This document shows, one piece after another, positions 24,146 through 39,100 of a stretch of 64,000 nt of DNA. Below the pieces are notes generated by a model, which was not told the origin of the DNA, did no database searches, and worked only from the letters and a program-made list of their open reading frames with translations. The stretch's first letter is position 1, and each line of letters starts with the position of its first letter. The translations under genes and the position numbers were made by a program. The stretch comes from Capitulum mitella (taxonomy: Eukaryota; Arthropoda; Thecostraca; Pollicipedomorpha; Pollicipedidae), in the NCBI GenBank assembly GCA_030062745.1, contig CP099854.1, positions 8,706,014-8,770,013 of the forward strand, given 5' to 3'.

Positions 24146-27100
24146 CGGACATCTCACGGATCAAAAGCTACGGAGAATCAAGGTTTACAATGCGTTCTTC
24201 CGATGCAACGTACATGGGCGTACCGATAAATTATTAAATTCGGAATGCTCGCCTGCATTCCCTCACCTCTGGCGAAGTCCGTTTGTCCTGGCAATAACGC
24301 ACCGGTTAAAACACATATCGTTAGCAGGTCATAATACGTCTTCCTTCGGGTTTAAATCATGATTCACCCCACTCATCTCTTCCACTATGCAGCGATAATT
24401 GTCATGTTTTTCTAAAATGGTCACGCACATGTTTGGATGCTCATGACATAACTGCGAGCATTACCAAAAGAAACACCGGTGCTTGCTGCAGTGTATAAAA
24501 ATACACAAATTTCTAAGCGGACACGCCTGAAGTTGTGATTACTGGTTTCTCGTTGCATTAAATTCCCCCGTTTCTTTGTTGATAACACTGCTTTCGATTT
24601 TATTTATTTTCCGTTCTGCGGATATGCCGCCATTTGCGGATACAGCATTGATGAAAACGTCCTCAGGACAACGACAAAAACGGTACAGTTTTCACGTGCG
24701 TAATTCGTTTTCGAATCCATGACGTAGACTGTCCATTCAAGGGGTCTGCCCGATCCGGGGTCGGAACTCAGACCAAGAGGTCTGAGCCACTGACCGATAC
24801 TTTGGACGTAAATATCACACATTTTAATACGACACAATTAACTGTATGTTAGGGTGCCCTAAATTTGGTGGGATTTACCCGTCGCCCTTTGGCAAAGCCC
24901 CTGCTTTGAAGCTGGATGACCGTGGTCGTTACAAACCGCTGTTTTGTTCATTGTCTGCGTGGATGACATGGTGTGGACGAACCATATTGCCTTTATCTCC
25001 TGCTCTCAGAAATTTACGAGCTGCTGGCACTCTCATTGTTTGACCATCAAGTTTTTAGAACAGTTTGAAGCGTCATGCCCTGTTGTGCTTGTCATATGGT
25101 TATCACAAACGAATTCTGAGGCTCTGGTTCCAAGGTTTGCATTACTGTTGTATGTAAGACGGTCGGGTAAGATGTTCACAATGCGCGCGACCACTTTGTT
25201 GGTTAAGAAGTTACGCTGACAGCGCATTCACAGCTTCAGAGGACGTGCATTTCAAAACCGAAAGCGCTGCAGGCGTGCTCTGCACGATTTTGGCCAGTGA
25301 GATTGCATACATGGCGATCGCTCGGAAAAGTTCAGATCGAGTTCTGTCATTCGTTTCCTCAGTCAGTTAGTCCCAGTCAGTCAATCAGTCAGTCAGTATG
25401 CCCAAAGTTCCGAGCGCCTAGCGTCCGAACGCGCCAGCTGATCGCGACACGAATGGCACCATCGGGTGCGCCGACTCGGCGGACAGATTACGGTTGTAGG
25501 TTTCGGAGAGATTTATGGCGCGCGGCACGTGCCAAGTGGCACGAATCGGACCTATGCAAGATTCAGTCAATCAACGGTACAGGCCAAACGGTGGGTGTTA
25601 TCGACTCAGGACTTGATCACAAAATGAACACAACTTGCGGATACTCGTTTTTGTGATCGGCACCCAAGTGCGATCCACGTGGCGATCCACAGACACGTGT
25701 TTCGGTTTGGACTCGGGGGTCTCTGAGTGCCGTCATCAGTGATCTAGGCGGCTGAAATTTGGTTACTAGGAAGACCAGTACTAGGGCTATTCAGCGATAC
25801 CCCGCATGATGGGCATGGTGCAAGAGTCGCGTGCAGCGCGCGTGCACCGTTTTACACCGTGTTTCTTACGGGTCAATTGCCGGGACGCAAACGGCACAGT
25901 CCAGGGCGACCATGGGATGGAAAAGGCGGGCGGGCAACTGGGCGATCAATTTCGATGGATTCAGCTCGAAACGGGGGTGCAGTTTGCACGTGAAGCACGA
26001 AGTGCGTAAGCAATTAACACCCCTCTTTCACTGCCGCAAACTGCTACCTCTAGGATGCTGAAAATTGGCGGGCAGGAGGACGTGGTACGTGGCGATCGAC
26101 AGATGTGGTTAATTGCACGTTAATAGCTTCAGAATGGTGTGTGCGGGACGCGCGTGCTGAAGTGTATCCCTTTGACATTCAGACCTTTGGTTTGGGAGCT
26201 GCTGATGTTGGAGGCGCCAACTTTTGCAGTTGGCTGGAAAGTTACAAACGCCATCCAGGACAAACAAGATTTAGAGCATTAGTGGCCAGTTGCCATCCCT
26301 GTGAGCGTGCAACTTGCTGGACTTGGAATCCTCCGTTTTCGGGACGTCCGTGATGCCAATCTTGGTACCTTTATTTAGATAAAGGTAGTCAGCGGGTGTA
26401 CAGGTCTGTAAAGGTCCGATTCTGACCCCAAACGGGCCGTGTAACGCGTTGATTTGCCTCTAGATTAAATGTGGACACGGGCGCAAATCTGCAAATTTTC
26501 TTCTGATTTATCGGTGGTAACTATGAATAAGCCTTTTGAGGTGAAATCGTTTTCATCATGGTTTCCACGAACGAACAGCCACAGAGTTCTTTTCTGTTTC
26601 TGAACTGTTGGTTGTGTTGTGCTTCTAGATACAACAAAAGGGAACTGACACAAGTTTCCCTGAAACGCATCTGTTTTCTGAAGATTCAAGATCGTGGTGT
26701 CTCGCAAGCCTTGTATTTTTTCGTATTTCTCGTCAGGTTCCCTCAGACCACTGACACCATCATGACTGGGGTCATATCTGGCTATAATATGGCCATCAAA
26801 AGGCGGAAAACCTCATTATTCCATCAGTACATTGTTTCTCGTATATTGAAACTGCGGCGATGTTTCCAGTGGAATACTGACACCAGCGCCTCATAAGTTA
26901 CCGAGTCCTGATTTGGCGTCAATTCGTGGCTTCTAAAATATGCCACGTTCATGCTTTTAAAATCATTCAGTAGTTTTCTTGAAAACCGTAAAGGTCAGGC
27001 AAATTTTAACCTCTTATTACGTGCTGTTCGTGCAAAACGACTTAGTACGCATGATCCTTAGTGCGACCATCTTTAGAGCTTTTACTACCAACAGAATTGT

Positions 27101-30100
27101 TTTTGTACTAGTCCGCACCATCAACACTACACTTACACTAGGCAACCTTGTCATTGTTCTGAGTCCCAGCATTCAGACCGGGTGTCCACCAACACAAAAG
27201 CTCTGCAAGCAAAACAGGAAGCCGAGATTGATATGATGATAACAGTCGCCGCTGTTAATGACGTCATTCACAGCAGCCGGACGCAAACAAACAACAGAGG
27301 TTGCCACTAACAGGTAGTACCTCTGATGGAGCTCTTTCGCGGTTGTTACGCGTGTCGACGTCATGCCAAATTGGTTTGGTTAGACGTGGTCCTCGTAACG
27401 TAATCGTGATGATATTTTTTACTATTTTGGACTGTGGACAACGAAAGCGAGCAATCACTACTGCACAATCGAAAACAGCCTGTTTGCTTGATTTATTAAT
27501 TAGATGATATTTGCGCATATTCCGTGAATTGCGGTTCTTTCATCAGAAATCCTATCATTATGGGAAATGTTCAAATCTGCTGTTTATTTATGCTAGGTTT
27601 AATTTTGGAACATAAAATGAAAAATTCCATTTAATGCTGTTATCTACAAATTCCACATCCGGACGGAAAGATTAATCCAAACAAACAAGTTTGCATGTGC
27701 GTTTATTGTGGGTTAGGAAACACAGCCTCTTGGGCTCAAGCTCCGTGTCTTGAGCCAAGTCTTGACTCTCGTCGGATGCCAGTCAGCCGTCTGCAAACAA
27801 AAATGTCCAAAGCCCTACGTGGCTCTGTAATATTGCTCGGGGTATCAGATTCGTTCCATGCATGCGTAAATAAGTTTTGCGTACGTTGGGAATGCAATTC
27901 TATTCCTGCCAAGTGCTATATCCTCCGCCCGCAGTAAGTGCCGAACATTGGAACTGAAACCCAGGATAACTTCAAAGCACAACAAAATACAACAAAACGG
28001 TGATCAGCAAGCATCTAGACGTAATATAATCAGCAAGTATCTAGACGTAATATTTAATCAAACCGCAATCTCTTCACGACCAATGGTTAAAACGCCTGCA
28101 GTCTCAACGACACTCATGTCGCAAAGCACCAAGCAAACTACGCAAAAAATGCAAACTGCACCGCAAAATTGCAACTGCGAACTGCACGTGAACCGTCACT
28201 GCTTGCGCGCTGCCGTCAGGCAGGCGGCTGAATGCCGCCCAAACTCCGAGCTCGGAGAATGCACGAAGCCATGGCGGACGTTTCTCTAGTTTCGGTGGTG
28301 GTCGCCCAGATGCAGCACGTGCCATCTGTCGTCCTGTCCATAATCTCCCTGACCAGCGGTGCCGTAACTCACGGGGAGCCGCCGCCGCGGCAAGGGCGGT
28401 GCCAGGCGGCAGAACGGGGCAGACACGAGCAGCCTCGCCACGGAAACTCGTCGCCTCCAGAAGTGACGTTGCGTTTGCTCTTTTCGATATGCGTATTTTC
28501 AGTATTAGCTGAGCCGAAACTGATCAGTAGAAAGTTGGTCAAAACCTAATGCCTAGGTGTGCCCCTGCGCGGTGTCCGATGCCGTCAACAAAAACACTTC
28601 CGGCGGCGGAGGAACGGGCCGAAACGAGAGCAAAAGTGGCGCCGACGGCACGCCGAGCCTCTCACGCTGCTTTCCTGAGGAGACCGACGCCAGAATACGG
28701 AGCCTTCTGCAGGTTGTCGTGCTGTTCACGGCCCTTTTCTGAGAGGGAGGGGGACAGTTGATACACAGATGCTTGGAAGTCCGGTGTTTTTGTCAGAGCG
28801 CATGGGACACGTTTTTGAGACCCTGACTAGTTGTTATTTGCCACTTTCCAAATCTCCTGGCTGCATCCGCTTCTGTATGACAGAATTAATGGGGCAGCAA
28901 TGAAACTGAATGGCGCTAGGAAGGACAATTAGCTCATCTGCCCCTCTTGGCTATGCTGCTTTCTTCTACTCCTCCTTCCCAGCATTCAACTACCTTGGTT
29001 AACTCATGACTTCTGAATCGCGTTGCTCAAACTCGACAGACTGCCTCGCAGGCGGTGCCACCCTCTCCCTCCTGACACCTCTTCCCACCATTCCGGCTCA
29101 GATCGGGAAGATTCATTCGGTTTTACGGCCGGCAGCAGACCACGTGCACGATACGCCTGAGAGCAGTGAAGTGGAGTAACGACGCAACGGACGAATCCGG
29201 CGAAACCCTTCCATTGTTCCGCGATTTCCGCGCCCCGCTGTTATAAGATCTGGAAGTGCGTTGGTCAGATAATGTGCCCCAGTGCAGCTGACCATCGCAG
29301 GATCTCCTGGTTAGCTTTTACGCCGTTTGCTGAACGTCGCATTGCAATTTTCTCGGTTCGCTTTTTATCGTAACGCTGCCCGATGACATACGAAGGTGTT
29401 CCAGCTGGGCAACTCTTTAGACGTTCGTTCGAGTCGTGTCAGAAATAACCTACCGTTTTGCCATATCAAGCTTAGACGAGCTTTTAAAACTATCTATTTT
29501 TAAAACCATCGCTGGTCCCAAGAGTCAGAGTCATACGTAAGTGGTAACAGTGACACGGTCACGGATTTGTTTCTTGACCCAAGATAAAAAATCATCAATC
29601 GCTTTCGTATAATGCCAGCGGCTTTTATCCTTTATTCGGGACAAATGTCTTTAGATGCACCTTCCTTGAGCGAATGGGTTAAATCCCGTTGGCAATAAAT
29701 AAAAGACGATGGGGAAATATGTAATCCTGATGTATGCCTGGAGACGCTATATTTTAGATGCGACGATGCGTGAGCTCGTTATTTTACAAACTTCCGTTCC
29801 CTTGTCTATTAAATACCCTATACTCGAGTTGCTCGTAATCCTCTTGTCTCACAAAACGTCCGGAAATCCTCCAGCCAAGGTTCCGTGCCAACTGGCTTTC
29901 GCTCCCGAAAATGGCTTTTTCCACGTCTTCTCGTACGGGCTGAACCGACTCGCTGTGGGTGACGTGCTCTGCTACCGAGAGAAGCCTCAGATAGCTGATA
30001 TGTCCTCATCGATCAACTGAGACGGAGCAGGTGTTGGCGCTAGCTGACTGGATTCTTGGTCATACAGGACGTTGGTCATTTGTACAGTGTTCGGGCTTTT

Positions 30101-33100
30101 GAGGAAAAGATGCTAGGTTCGTGGTTCGTGTTCTGGAAGACTGCGTTGAAGTACTCTAGATTCTCTATGTCTCTCTCTTTCTCTGAAAGAGGTAGAGAAC
30201 GTACTCCATGTCCTTTCCTTAACTCCATTAAGTCAAGGAAAAAACGACTTATGATATGGTGCGTGTTCGCCTCAACGTTCCACCTTTACAGGTGTCTTTA
30301 TTCACGGAAATTCGGGGGATGGACTTAGCGTCTTTTTGAGAGAGGATCACACACATGTCGCCAGCCAAGCAATACGTCCGTGAACATTGCAAAGAGGGGA
30401 CGAGTTCCTCTCCCTTGTAGGGAGGTTTATATGTTTTTTTTTCAGGGTGGTTCTAACGAAATGTCCGATAACTGTTGTCTTGATATCTAAACGAAGGTGT
30501 ACAACTAAGACAAGCGTGCCTCGGTCCATAATTCAGACCACGTTACATCGAATAAGCACCTTTTTTGATCTGGCATTACGACCGGTCAGCACAGGTGTCC
30601 CACATTTCGTCTTCTGGCGGAACCAAACCGTCAAAAGCCCATCTGTGTGCTGGCAAATCGTGCACCGTCTTGCTTGATCTCGTGGTAATGAGAAAAGGTG
30701 ATGACGGAACTGCTCGGAATACAGCTGGACCTGTCGAAATGTCAGTTCCCAAGCAACGGTCGCGGTTAAAGTCTTGGGGCAAATGCAAGCTAAATGTCGG
30801 ACAAGAGCGATCGCCTGCTGGTACAAATCACTTGCATGCTCCTCAAAAGTGAGCACGGTCAGAAAAAGTTATCGAGAGTAGGTGATTTGAACGGACAGGA
30901 AACAACAGATGAGCTTATTACTTTAAAGGTGTCAATTTTGGTGAATTTCTTGACTTAAAGGAACATTTTCATCAGATACCAGTCGGAATATAGTCATGAA
31001 TATATGCGTAGTTCATGCTTTGTGCATCTTTGCCAATACGTTTGGTTAGTGGGCCTGTTTTGAAACTTCTGCGCAATATAAGTTTGACTTTGAAATCCAT
31101 CACGATCTTGCTTTATCTCCACATTATATCGGCGTCTGTTTGTCTGTCTGTGCCAAGAAGGCAGCCACGAAAGGTCAATTTTCTTATGACTCGATTTTAC
31201 AACAGAACATGCGCTCATTCCATTTTCACGGACCTTGGCGAAATATGTCAGGCGACTTCAAGGCAATCGCTCGCAGTTATTGTTCCCTGAGAATCCAGAT
31301 CAAGGTTTAATTCATAACTCTTGGCCTCTTCGAGGTCCACATTCTACGTCTGTAAGCGGGACAGAATATTCATTGTCCAGGACATTGCATTGTTTGAGAA
31401 TCGCCGACATCAGATTCTTACACACCATCTGATTAAAGATGCCTAGCGCGTGTGAAATGGTATGTAGGAAAGGGCCGATACGCTGATTATACACTTATGA
31501 TCCCGTAAGCATGATTTTGACGACCGGCGTGACGCAATTCATCCCGGCTAACTAACAAACACCTCGATTGTCTCACTTCGCGTCTTTCGCCACTAGAACA
31601 AGTTACAAAACTGAAAAGACGTGCGCTGATGATTTCATTACACGGGCGAACGCTGGGCGACGCCGCCTCCTGAAATGAAGACGTGAACTGGGGTCCTGTT
31701 TACCGTGTTATACACGTGCGGCACGGGTGTCGGAGAAACGGACGTAGGCGTTTGTGGCCAACTGCGAGCGGAAGCGGCGTGATGATTTTCGTAAGGGGGA
31801 CTGTACAGACTCTCAAACGAGTAGGGGTGGCAAGGATATCCCCGTTTTTTACAAAAATAAAACAGAAAACACTGCTTGCCTCGGACGCAGTGCGCGTCAA
31901 AGGCGGGTTCAAGAGCACCTGAATGGCAGTGATGATAAAAGATCCCCAAAAAGAGGAGATTTTTTTTTATTTCCCGGTCATCACTGTCTGCAGAGGGTGG
32001 CTCCAGTACCTCTAAAAAACCCTCCCCCGTTGGCGACGCCAGGGACAGCGAACGATCTCATGGCAGAAATTAAGCAGAGATCCGGGCACTGAGGTTACAG
32101 AGATTCAGATATTTGAACTGTAACATGCACCCCTAATGATGGGTGGAGTTGGCACGGTATCTGACGTTGCAGTCAACAGGCAAAGAAAACGCAATGTCTC
32201 TAGAACTGAAAAATACACGTTGTCTTCCATGTTTAGGTCTTGTTTGCCACACCCGAAAAATTTTGTGATAAATAATGCAAGTGCGTGCAACGTTCCATTT
32301 GCAGTTTGCTCAGTAACGGTCAACGTTACTCTCACTGTTTTTGCACTGCCAGCTTGCCCAACTTTCTATGCCTCATAATCCTCCATTCCACATCTTCCAC
32401 AGTTATGCAGCTCCTGCTGTTCGTCTCCTGACACAGCTTTCTCCAGGAAACATTATATGGCATGTTTTTTTTTATAAACTGAGCATGCTGCATCAGCGTT
32501 CCGTGCCTTCATCCATCATGCATTCATCCGTGCATTCATCATGAGCAGTAGATATTTGTACAGACGGTTTATTTTTTGGTAGGATTAATTCATCTGCAGC
32601 TTTAACTTCGAGGACATGCTGCATTTTTTATGCCTTGGATTGGAATGTAGGATAGGAAGCACACCACAAATAACCGTAAAATTTACACCGAAGAACCAGA
32701 TTTCTGTGAAGACTTCACCAACGTTTGAAACGATCATGAATCAAAAAAACCGATGTGTCAACACATCATAGCGCTGTTACGGTTGCAGACGCAACAAAAC
32801 CCAGATAATGCAAGCACTGGGCCTGAGTCTTCCGTTTTCCGTTTGCTACACGTGTTGCGATAGCTGTGGCTCCTCCGTACGGAAGTGCCGGAGAGTGGTC
32901 TACTCGGCTTCACTGCCTGATTGTGGTGTGAAACAATGGTGTTTGGTGTGCCAGTGGTCGGACAGCTGGCTGATATTCCGATGGTGGTATGGCTCTGGTA
33001 ACCGGCTTTCGGCACCTGCTGCGGTGTGGGTGCCTGCGCTGCTGTCGGTAAACGGTGTCGGTTCCCCGGGACAAACGTGACTGGTAGCAAGAGCTTCTCC

Positions 33101-36100
33101 GTCAGTTTTCAGCTGGGGTTGCGTCAGACGCAGTCCCCTGGGTATCAAGTGCTGGTTTCTTGTCGAATTTCGGACAATGATGGAAGTTTGACGGGAAATA
33201 TGAGAAAAACGAAATCAGGGCAGTGTGGAGTTATGTCAATTTTCACATTTAAAGAGTCCGCACGTTCCACGTTAACAAAATTAAGAACCTACTCCCCTTC
33301 CCTGGCCACGGATCACACCTATGCTGATAAGGCTTCATTTTATGTTCATAAACGCGACAAATGACGCGAGACATCGCGATACACGCTGCAACTTCGAAAA
33401 TTTGTTTTGTGTATTGTAATAGCTCGTGCGTTTTATCTGCCCATCAATCTGTATGTTGCGTGACGTCATTGAACCGCGCGACCGCGACGCTCATCTTTAA
33501 ACCAGTTCAGTTCGAATCTCACAGGGTTTCCATCGTTTCCTTCGAGGAGGCAGCAAACCTAACCGGTATACAAACGCGTCACACGACTTTCGCTGTCTGT
33601 CTGCGGCTCAGACGTTTTCCTGCGGCGTGTACTCCGTCTTTCTCCAATCAGTTTAAATGGTGACCCTCCGCAAATCCATCATGCTCGCAGTGTCCATTAC
33701 GGCAAATTGATTCCCGTAACGGCAGTTTACGCGCAGGCCCCAGCGCTGGCACTCAAACGGATTCCCCGGTCGGTGAAAGTGCCGCCACGGGGAAGCTCAG
33801 GCCCTCTGGAGACACCCCCGGTGCGCTTTAAACGTGTCCTTCCGGTCGCAGAGCGGTTCCGTCGTTGTCTTGGTGTTTCCAGTGTCAGACTCTGTCAAAG
33901 GTCAGAGGTGAGCGGTGTCCTGAGGCCGCTTTATTGTGGATATCGTATGTCGGATTTCCCGAGATCGCCGGCCAAATTACCTCTGGAATGCCGATCGAGG
34001 TTGGTTAAGACATTCGCTGGCTTTCAAGCAGCTACGCTGCCAGGCTCGCCCGGTTAATGGAAAAGAGAAATCACCTCGCGGGCGCGTCGTTCCATGCCAT
34101 TCGCTATGCGTCTGCGCAGTGTTATGAAACGTTTGCTTGGAAAGCTGCTGTTCGGGCTTTATTCCGCCGCTGACGGGGGAGGTGCGTTTAGCATCCCTTT
34201 GGCGCGTTTTCAAAAAGCTCCCAATGAAAGACCGATTGCCATGAACACTTTGATATCTTTCTTACATCATTTGGACCTGTGCTAATGTCTCCAGCACTTA
34301 TCTGACAATGTGCAGGCGAAATTCTGTAAAGTACGTAAATAACATGCATCTAACGTGGTGCGTGGTCAAAAGCTGGTCTTGCACGGCATTTGGGTGTTCA
34401 GTCTTGGGGAAAAGTTGTACTGACTGCTAGGGTTAGTTGATCTCTTATTTACAATCAACCTGTTCTCTCCATTTTCCTCATCTGACTGTCTCACCTTGAA
34501 CTCATCTTACTCTTACGACTTCTCCTTTATCTCTGCCTCTCCGCTCGTGCCCACTTGCAATCGTCACCCTCCGTTCCGCCGTTTGTCGGCCTCTCTTCTA
34601 TTCCTCTTCTGGTACCACGATATTCTTCAGTGTTCCTCTCCCTCTTCTCTTTTCTGGCTGTCTTTTTCCAAACCCTACCACTCTTCCTGTTTCTTAGGCT
34701 TCTCCGTATCGCCGGCCGCCGCCTTCCTGAACATCCCCAGTCTTGCGCGGGCGACCCGTGAGTCTTGAAGCGTGACCCCACCCCCCTTCGCCGTGTCATC
34801 ACAGGTGCCGCGCCGGCGCCCCAGGGCGCGGCGCCTGACCTTTGAGGTGACCTTGTGACCCGCTCCCCGTCCCGCGGCGCTCGCATACTACCGTCACGGC
34901 GGAGCGGCAGCGATGAATGTCAAGACCCCGGCCCCTTCCATTCGGGACTCCCGTGATGTGATGATGACACACATGATAATGACGGCGGCGGTCCGCTTGT
35001 GGCAGTCCGATCCTGCGCGTGAGGATGTTTGGCGAGGATGCGCTGATAACGCTGGAAAGAGGATACCTTCACACTACACTTGAAGTGGATGCCGACGGGG
35101 TGATTCAAATGTTTTACAATAAAGAGTACTACAAAAGCCGTTAATGCAAAAGCCACGTCAACTACGTAGCGAACAATGCGACGGCGCGCTCCCGTTTCTT
35201 TCCTTAGTTGAGTTATTGCACGTTCTATTTGCGTGGAAATAAAATCATTTCAGCTATTTGTCAAGAAAATGGTTGAGAGGAATGCCATCATTTTCATGAT
35301 AAGATGTTTTGATGTTAGCTCTTAAATCGTCCTTCGTACCCATAAATCACCGACTGTTTGTCTCAATACCGCGGGTAATATCGCTTTCCATCGTGAGAAA
35401 CTCATCAGCATCGTCCGTCATTCGCGGGTTTTGCGTGTTAAAGACTAGCCCATCGTTTGCTCGTCAAAGCTTGAAAATGGAGACGTAATCCACTGAAGCC
35501 GGAACTCTCCTCCGAAAGCGAATTTGATCATTACGTCACCTTATGGTGACGCTGCAGCATCGAAGAAAACTGACGCTGCAGGGGCGAATGCATGGTAGCC
35601 CGACGTCCGCGTCTGAAGTATGGCCTCTCTCACCACTTACAGTAATTATGCGTGATTTGTCGTGCCCGTAATCGACAGCTCGGGTTAACCGAGCCTGAAT
35701 CATTACCACCTGGTTAAAGCAGGCCGTGTTATTACCACGCCCAACTCCCTCGTATATCATCGTCTTCGTTTTAAAACGCTATCAGTCCAGTGCTAACAAG
35801 CTGTGAACGGGTGCAGCCGGCGTGTGGCTGGCATAATCGTGTTGCCGTCGGTTTCCAGCGTAGAGTGGCACCGAGGCTGCACGATGTGCGTGCAGGCAAC
35901 CTGCGATTATTCAGCAGCTTTGGCGGTGTAGGCCTACTGTCGGTGCTTCCGCCGTGCGCAGCACGTGGGAATTCCGCTTGTTAGTTTTTAGTGGCTGCCA
36001 GGAGGGGTTAAAGGCTTTGCAAGTTAATGAGCATTTTAAACGCAGAGAGAGAAAGAGAGGAAAAACAGAGGGACGGAAGGAGAGAGAAAAAAGAGAGGAA

Positions 36101-39100
36101 GAGAGAAAGGGGAGGAAGATTTGTTTCTGTCGCTTGTACGACGTGTCAAGGACACCGTTATCACTGCAGGGGTGTCTGTTCGTTAATTTTACGTCATGGA
36201 AGTACAGGCTGGTGAAACGAGAAGCATTCCTTGGTACTAGCCGTTTAATGTGCGAAAATGTAGCAATGCCCTTCCTGGTAACAAACGCTGAAATTGCATA
36301 ACTTTTACACCACGGTGTGCTCGGCGATGAGAGGTGCGTAATTTATGCGCGAGCCAAAAAATGAGGAAACTAATTACCGCTTAAAAAGCCAACACGACCC
36401 ATTGAAACAGGTCGGGATTCAAACCCCGTTGCCAAACAATGCCACAAAGAGACAAAGAAACGCAGGCCAAGCAGGGGATGGCGTGGCTGCCGCCACCACT
36501 TCTGCTTCAGCCGAGTTGCACGGACCTGTGATAATTCAGCCGTGTTTCGTCATTAGCCAGCGTCTCCGGCGCCGACCAGTAGGAGGCGTTTCGTCCAGCG
36601 TCCACCACTTGGACGCATTGTCTCCCGCCAGTGACGTCATTTGAATTTGGATTTCTTCATGACGGCAGCCGTTCACTGTGTGGTGTCGCCCACCGTTCCG
36701 AGGACGCCAGCACGTGGTGTTAACCGCTGCTGGTCTTCCTCTGATAGTGCCTCTCGAAAGTGTATGGGCGACTGAAATCCGGCAGAAAGCCAGATTTGAA
36801 GAAATGAAACAATCTACGACAAGGGGAGGGATTGCCAGATTTTCGGACAATTGCTACCCCGTAGCCGCGTAAATGTTTGTGGAAGAAATGGGGGAAATTT
36901 GACGTCATGTCCGTCCTTTCCCTCCCCACTCTGGGGCCCGTAGTGAAGAGCATTCCAATCATACTGAACTCTGAGGACACTCTTTCACGCGCGTGAGAGA
37001 TCTCACTCATTCCCCATGGTCACGGTGAGGGTCACGTGATACGGCACGCCGGCGGCCGTTGCCGGCTGGTTCCCGCCGCCATCCATCACGTGGCCACGTC
37101 TCGGCGGCGGGCAGATCGGTTACGGGGCGGCCAGAATGGGCCATTGTCGGGGCGGCGGCGACGTGACGTACCGTGACGCGCGTGCCGGCTGTGACGTCAC
37201 GGACGGAGGGCGTCCGCACGGAGCTGCGGACGTCCTGGGAGGAGGGGGGCTGATGCCTGAGGCGAGGTCACGAGGTGCCGTGATTGCCAGATCCATTCAA
37301 AGTCGGATCGCTGATTGAAACACCCTTTTCCGCAGGCTGACTTTTCGATGTTTTATCGGCCGTCTTGTGTTCTGTCGCCTGATTCAGGAACTCTGTCGAC
37401 TCAGATTGCGCAGTTGCCACCGAAGCATAATCTGCTATCCTGATCAGATGTTAGATCCTATTGGAAACTCGAAGTTAACGACCTCAGTTGCGGTAGACGG
37501 TCCGAAAACTGTTCTGAACTGAGTCCCAAAACCTTTACCAATGTTCCAAATTAATTTCACGTCGTTTATTGGATATGGCGCATAAACTTAATGGAAGGAA
37601 TCTTAGGCGCAATGTCTGCACAAAACGGTGTTCAGTTTTTCCATATCTGGGACAAAAATTCTCAAGTCACATCTGTATTCTAGCTAAGCAGATTGATTCT
37701 AGTGACGCACAGACGGAAGAAGAATAGTTCCATTTGAGCTGTGTAAGGCCAAGCTTGGATTCAGAATCTCGTGTATCCATTTTTCGATCACCTGTTGCGG
37801 ATTTTCAGAATGCTCTTGATTTCGGATCGAGCAGGTGTTATGTTCTCCTTTTTCGCTTGCCTTCCCCAAAAAAGTAATACTAATGCAACAAAAAAACAAA
37901 TAAAACAAAAATAAAAATGAATCGCCGCCTGAAATCAGGACGTGCCTGGTAATTACATCCACTTCCAGTTGCATCGATCTATACGTTTCTCACATCCTGC
38001 GATCGACGAGACCGGACATTGCACGATGCCGTGAAGACTGTGAGGATGGTTGTACAGAGCTCGGGCTGACATGTTTACAGTGTGCCTCGTGCAATGAAAG
38101 TCAGGGTTTACGGTCCCAATGGCTCGCTCTCACCGGGTCAACATTGTTAAAGCTTTTTCACCTCTGCTGGGATAAGTATTGCCGCCCCGACACTCGAAAG
38201 TGAAAACTGAGTGCGAGCGGTAATAAAATTTGCCCGGTTTGTCGAAACATTGTTGACACTGACGTAATTTCCTTGGTAAATATTGGCGATATTGCCCAAC
38301 TCTTGATGTTGCTGAGACCTCACCATTATCGCTGTCTTCCATAGCAGATACACGGACGCATCGTGCGTAAAGCTCCGAGCATTCCAGACAATGCAACACC
38401 TCCGATTCGTTGCTTTGCTTTTTCTTGCAATTTGATAAGTCCTGTGCGGTGAATCTAATAAGGAAATGGCCTTTGCCCGAGGTATGAAAGGTACTCTCGA
38501 GACATAAGTCTGTGCCATTCAGGTTCAAATCCATTATTTCGATAAGTGGTGAAAAGGATGTGAAAGAATAAAGACCCGAAACCTCGACGCCCGAATTTTC
38601 CGCAGGCTAGGGATGTTTCTTTCCTGAAATTCGTGAAGAAAAACTGGAGCGGAAGTAGTCCTGGATTGGCGCCTGATATTTCGAATCAAAGCAGCTTCAC
38701 AAATATTTTCTTTTCTCCCATTTGCAACATTTCTAATCATTTTTATTCGAACATTGTTGAAGTTTGTAAGGAACCGAAGCACATGGAAAGACGTTCAAAG
38801 CGACTGCACAAGGCATCAGGAAAGATGGCCCTCGTAAATCACAAAATCTCGTGCTCCGTTTGGAAGCGCACGATCTGTTTCTGAGCGTTGCAACTACAAT
38901 GATGTCAGTTTATGATACGTTGCGTTACCTATTATTCCATGCCCTGAAACTGTTTTAGCATTGCGAAGGTACCACCGTTGATGGCTCTGTACTCGCATGC
39001 AAGCGTTCAAACTCTTTCATGACGTTTCCTGCGAGTCGTGAGGAAATATTTGAGAGATGCCTCTTTTCCATCGACCCAAATCAAGCGTGCGGAGACAGGC

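Noticed and set aside
28232..28549. 105-residue frame with MADVSLVSVVVAQMQ at 28270, possible secreted first exon
   Set aside because: A hydrophobic start in a CpG island is suggestive, but no donor with a matching downstream exon or similarity was found.
31638..33090. Minus-strand frames at 31638-31949 and 32758-33090 with Pro/Thr-rich stretches
   Set aside because: They are coding-like in composition only. I could not find consistent splice sites or a recognisable domain.
36385..36430. tRNA-like arms (CGACC...GGTCG and GATTCAAACCCC)
   Set aside because: A B-box-like segment and one stem are present, but there is no acceptor stem or D arm. It is at most a SINE remnant or chance.
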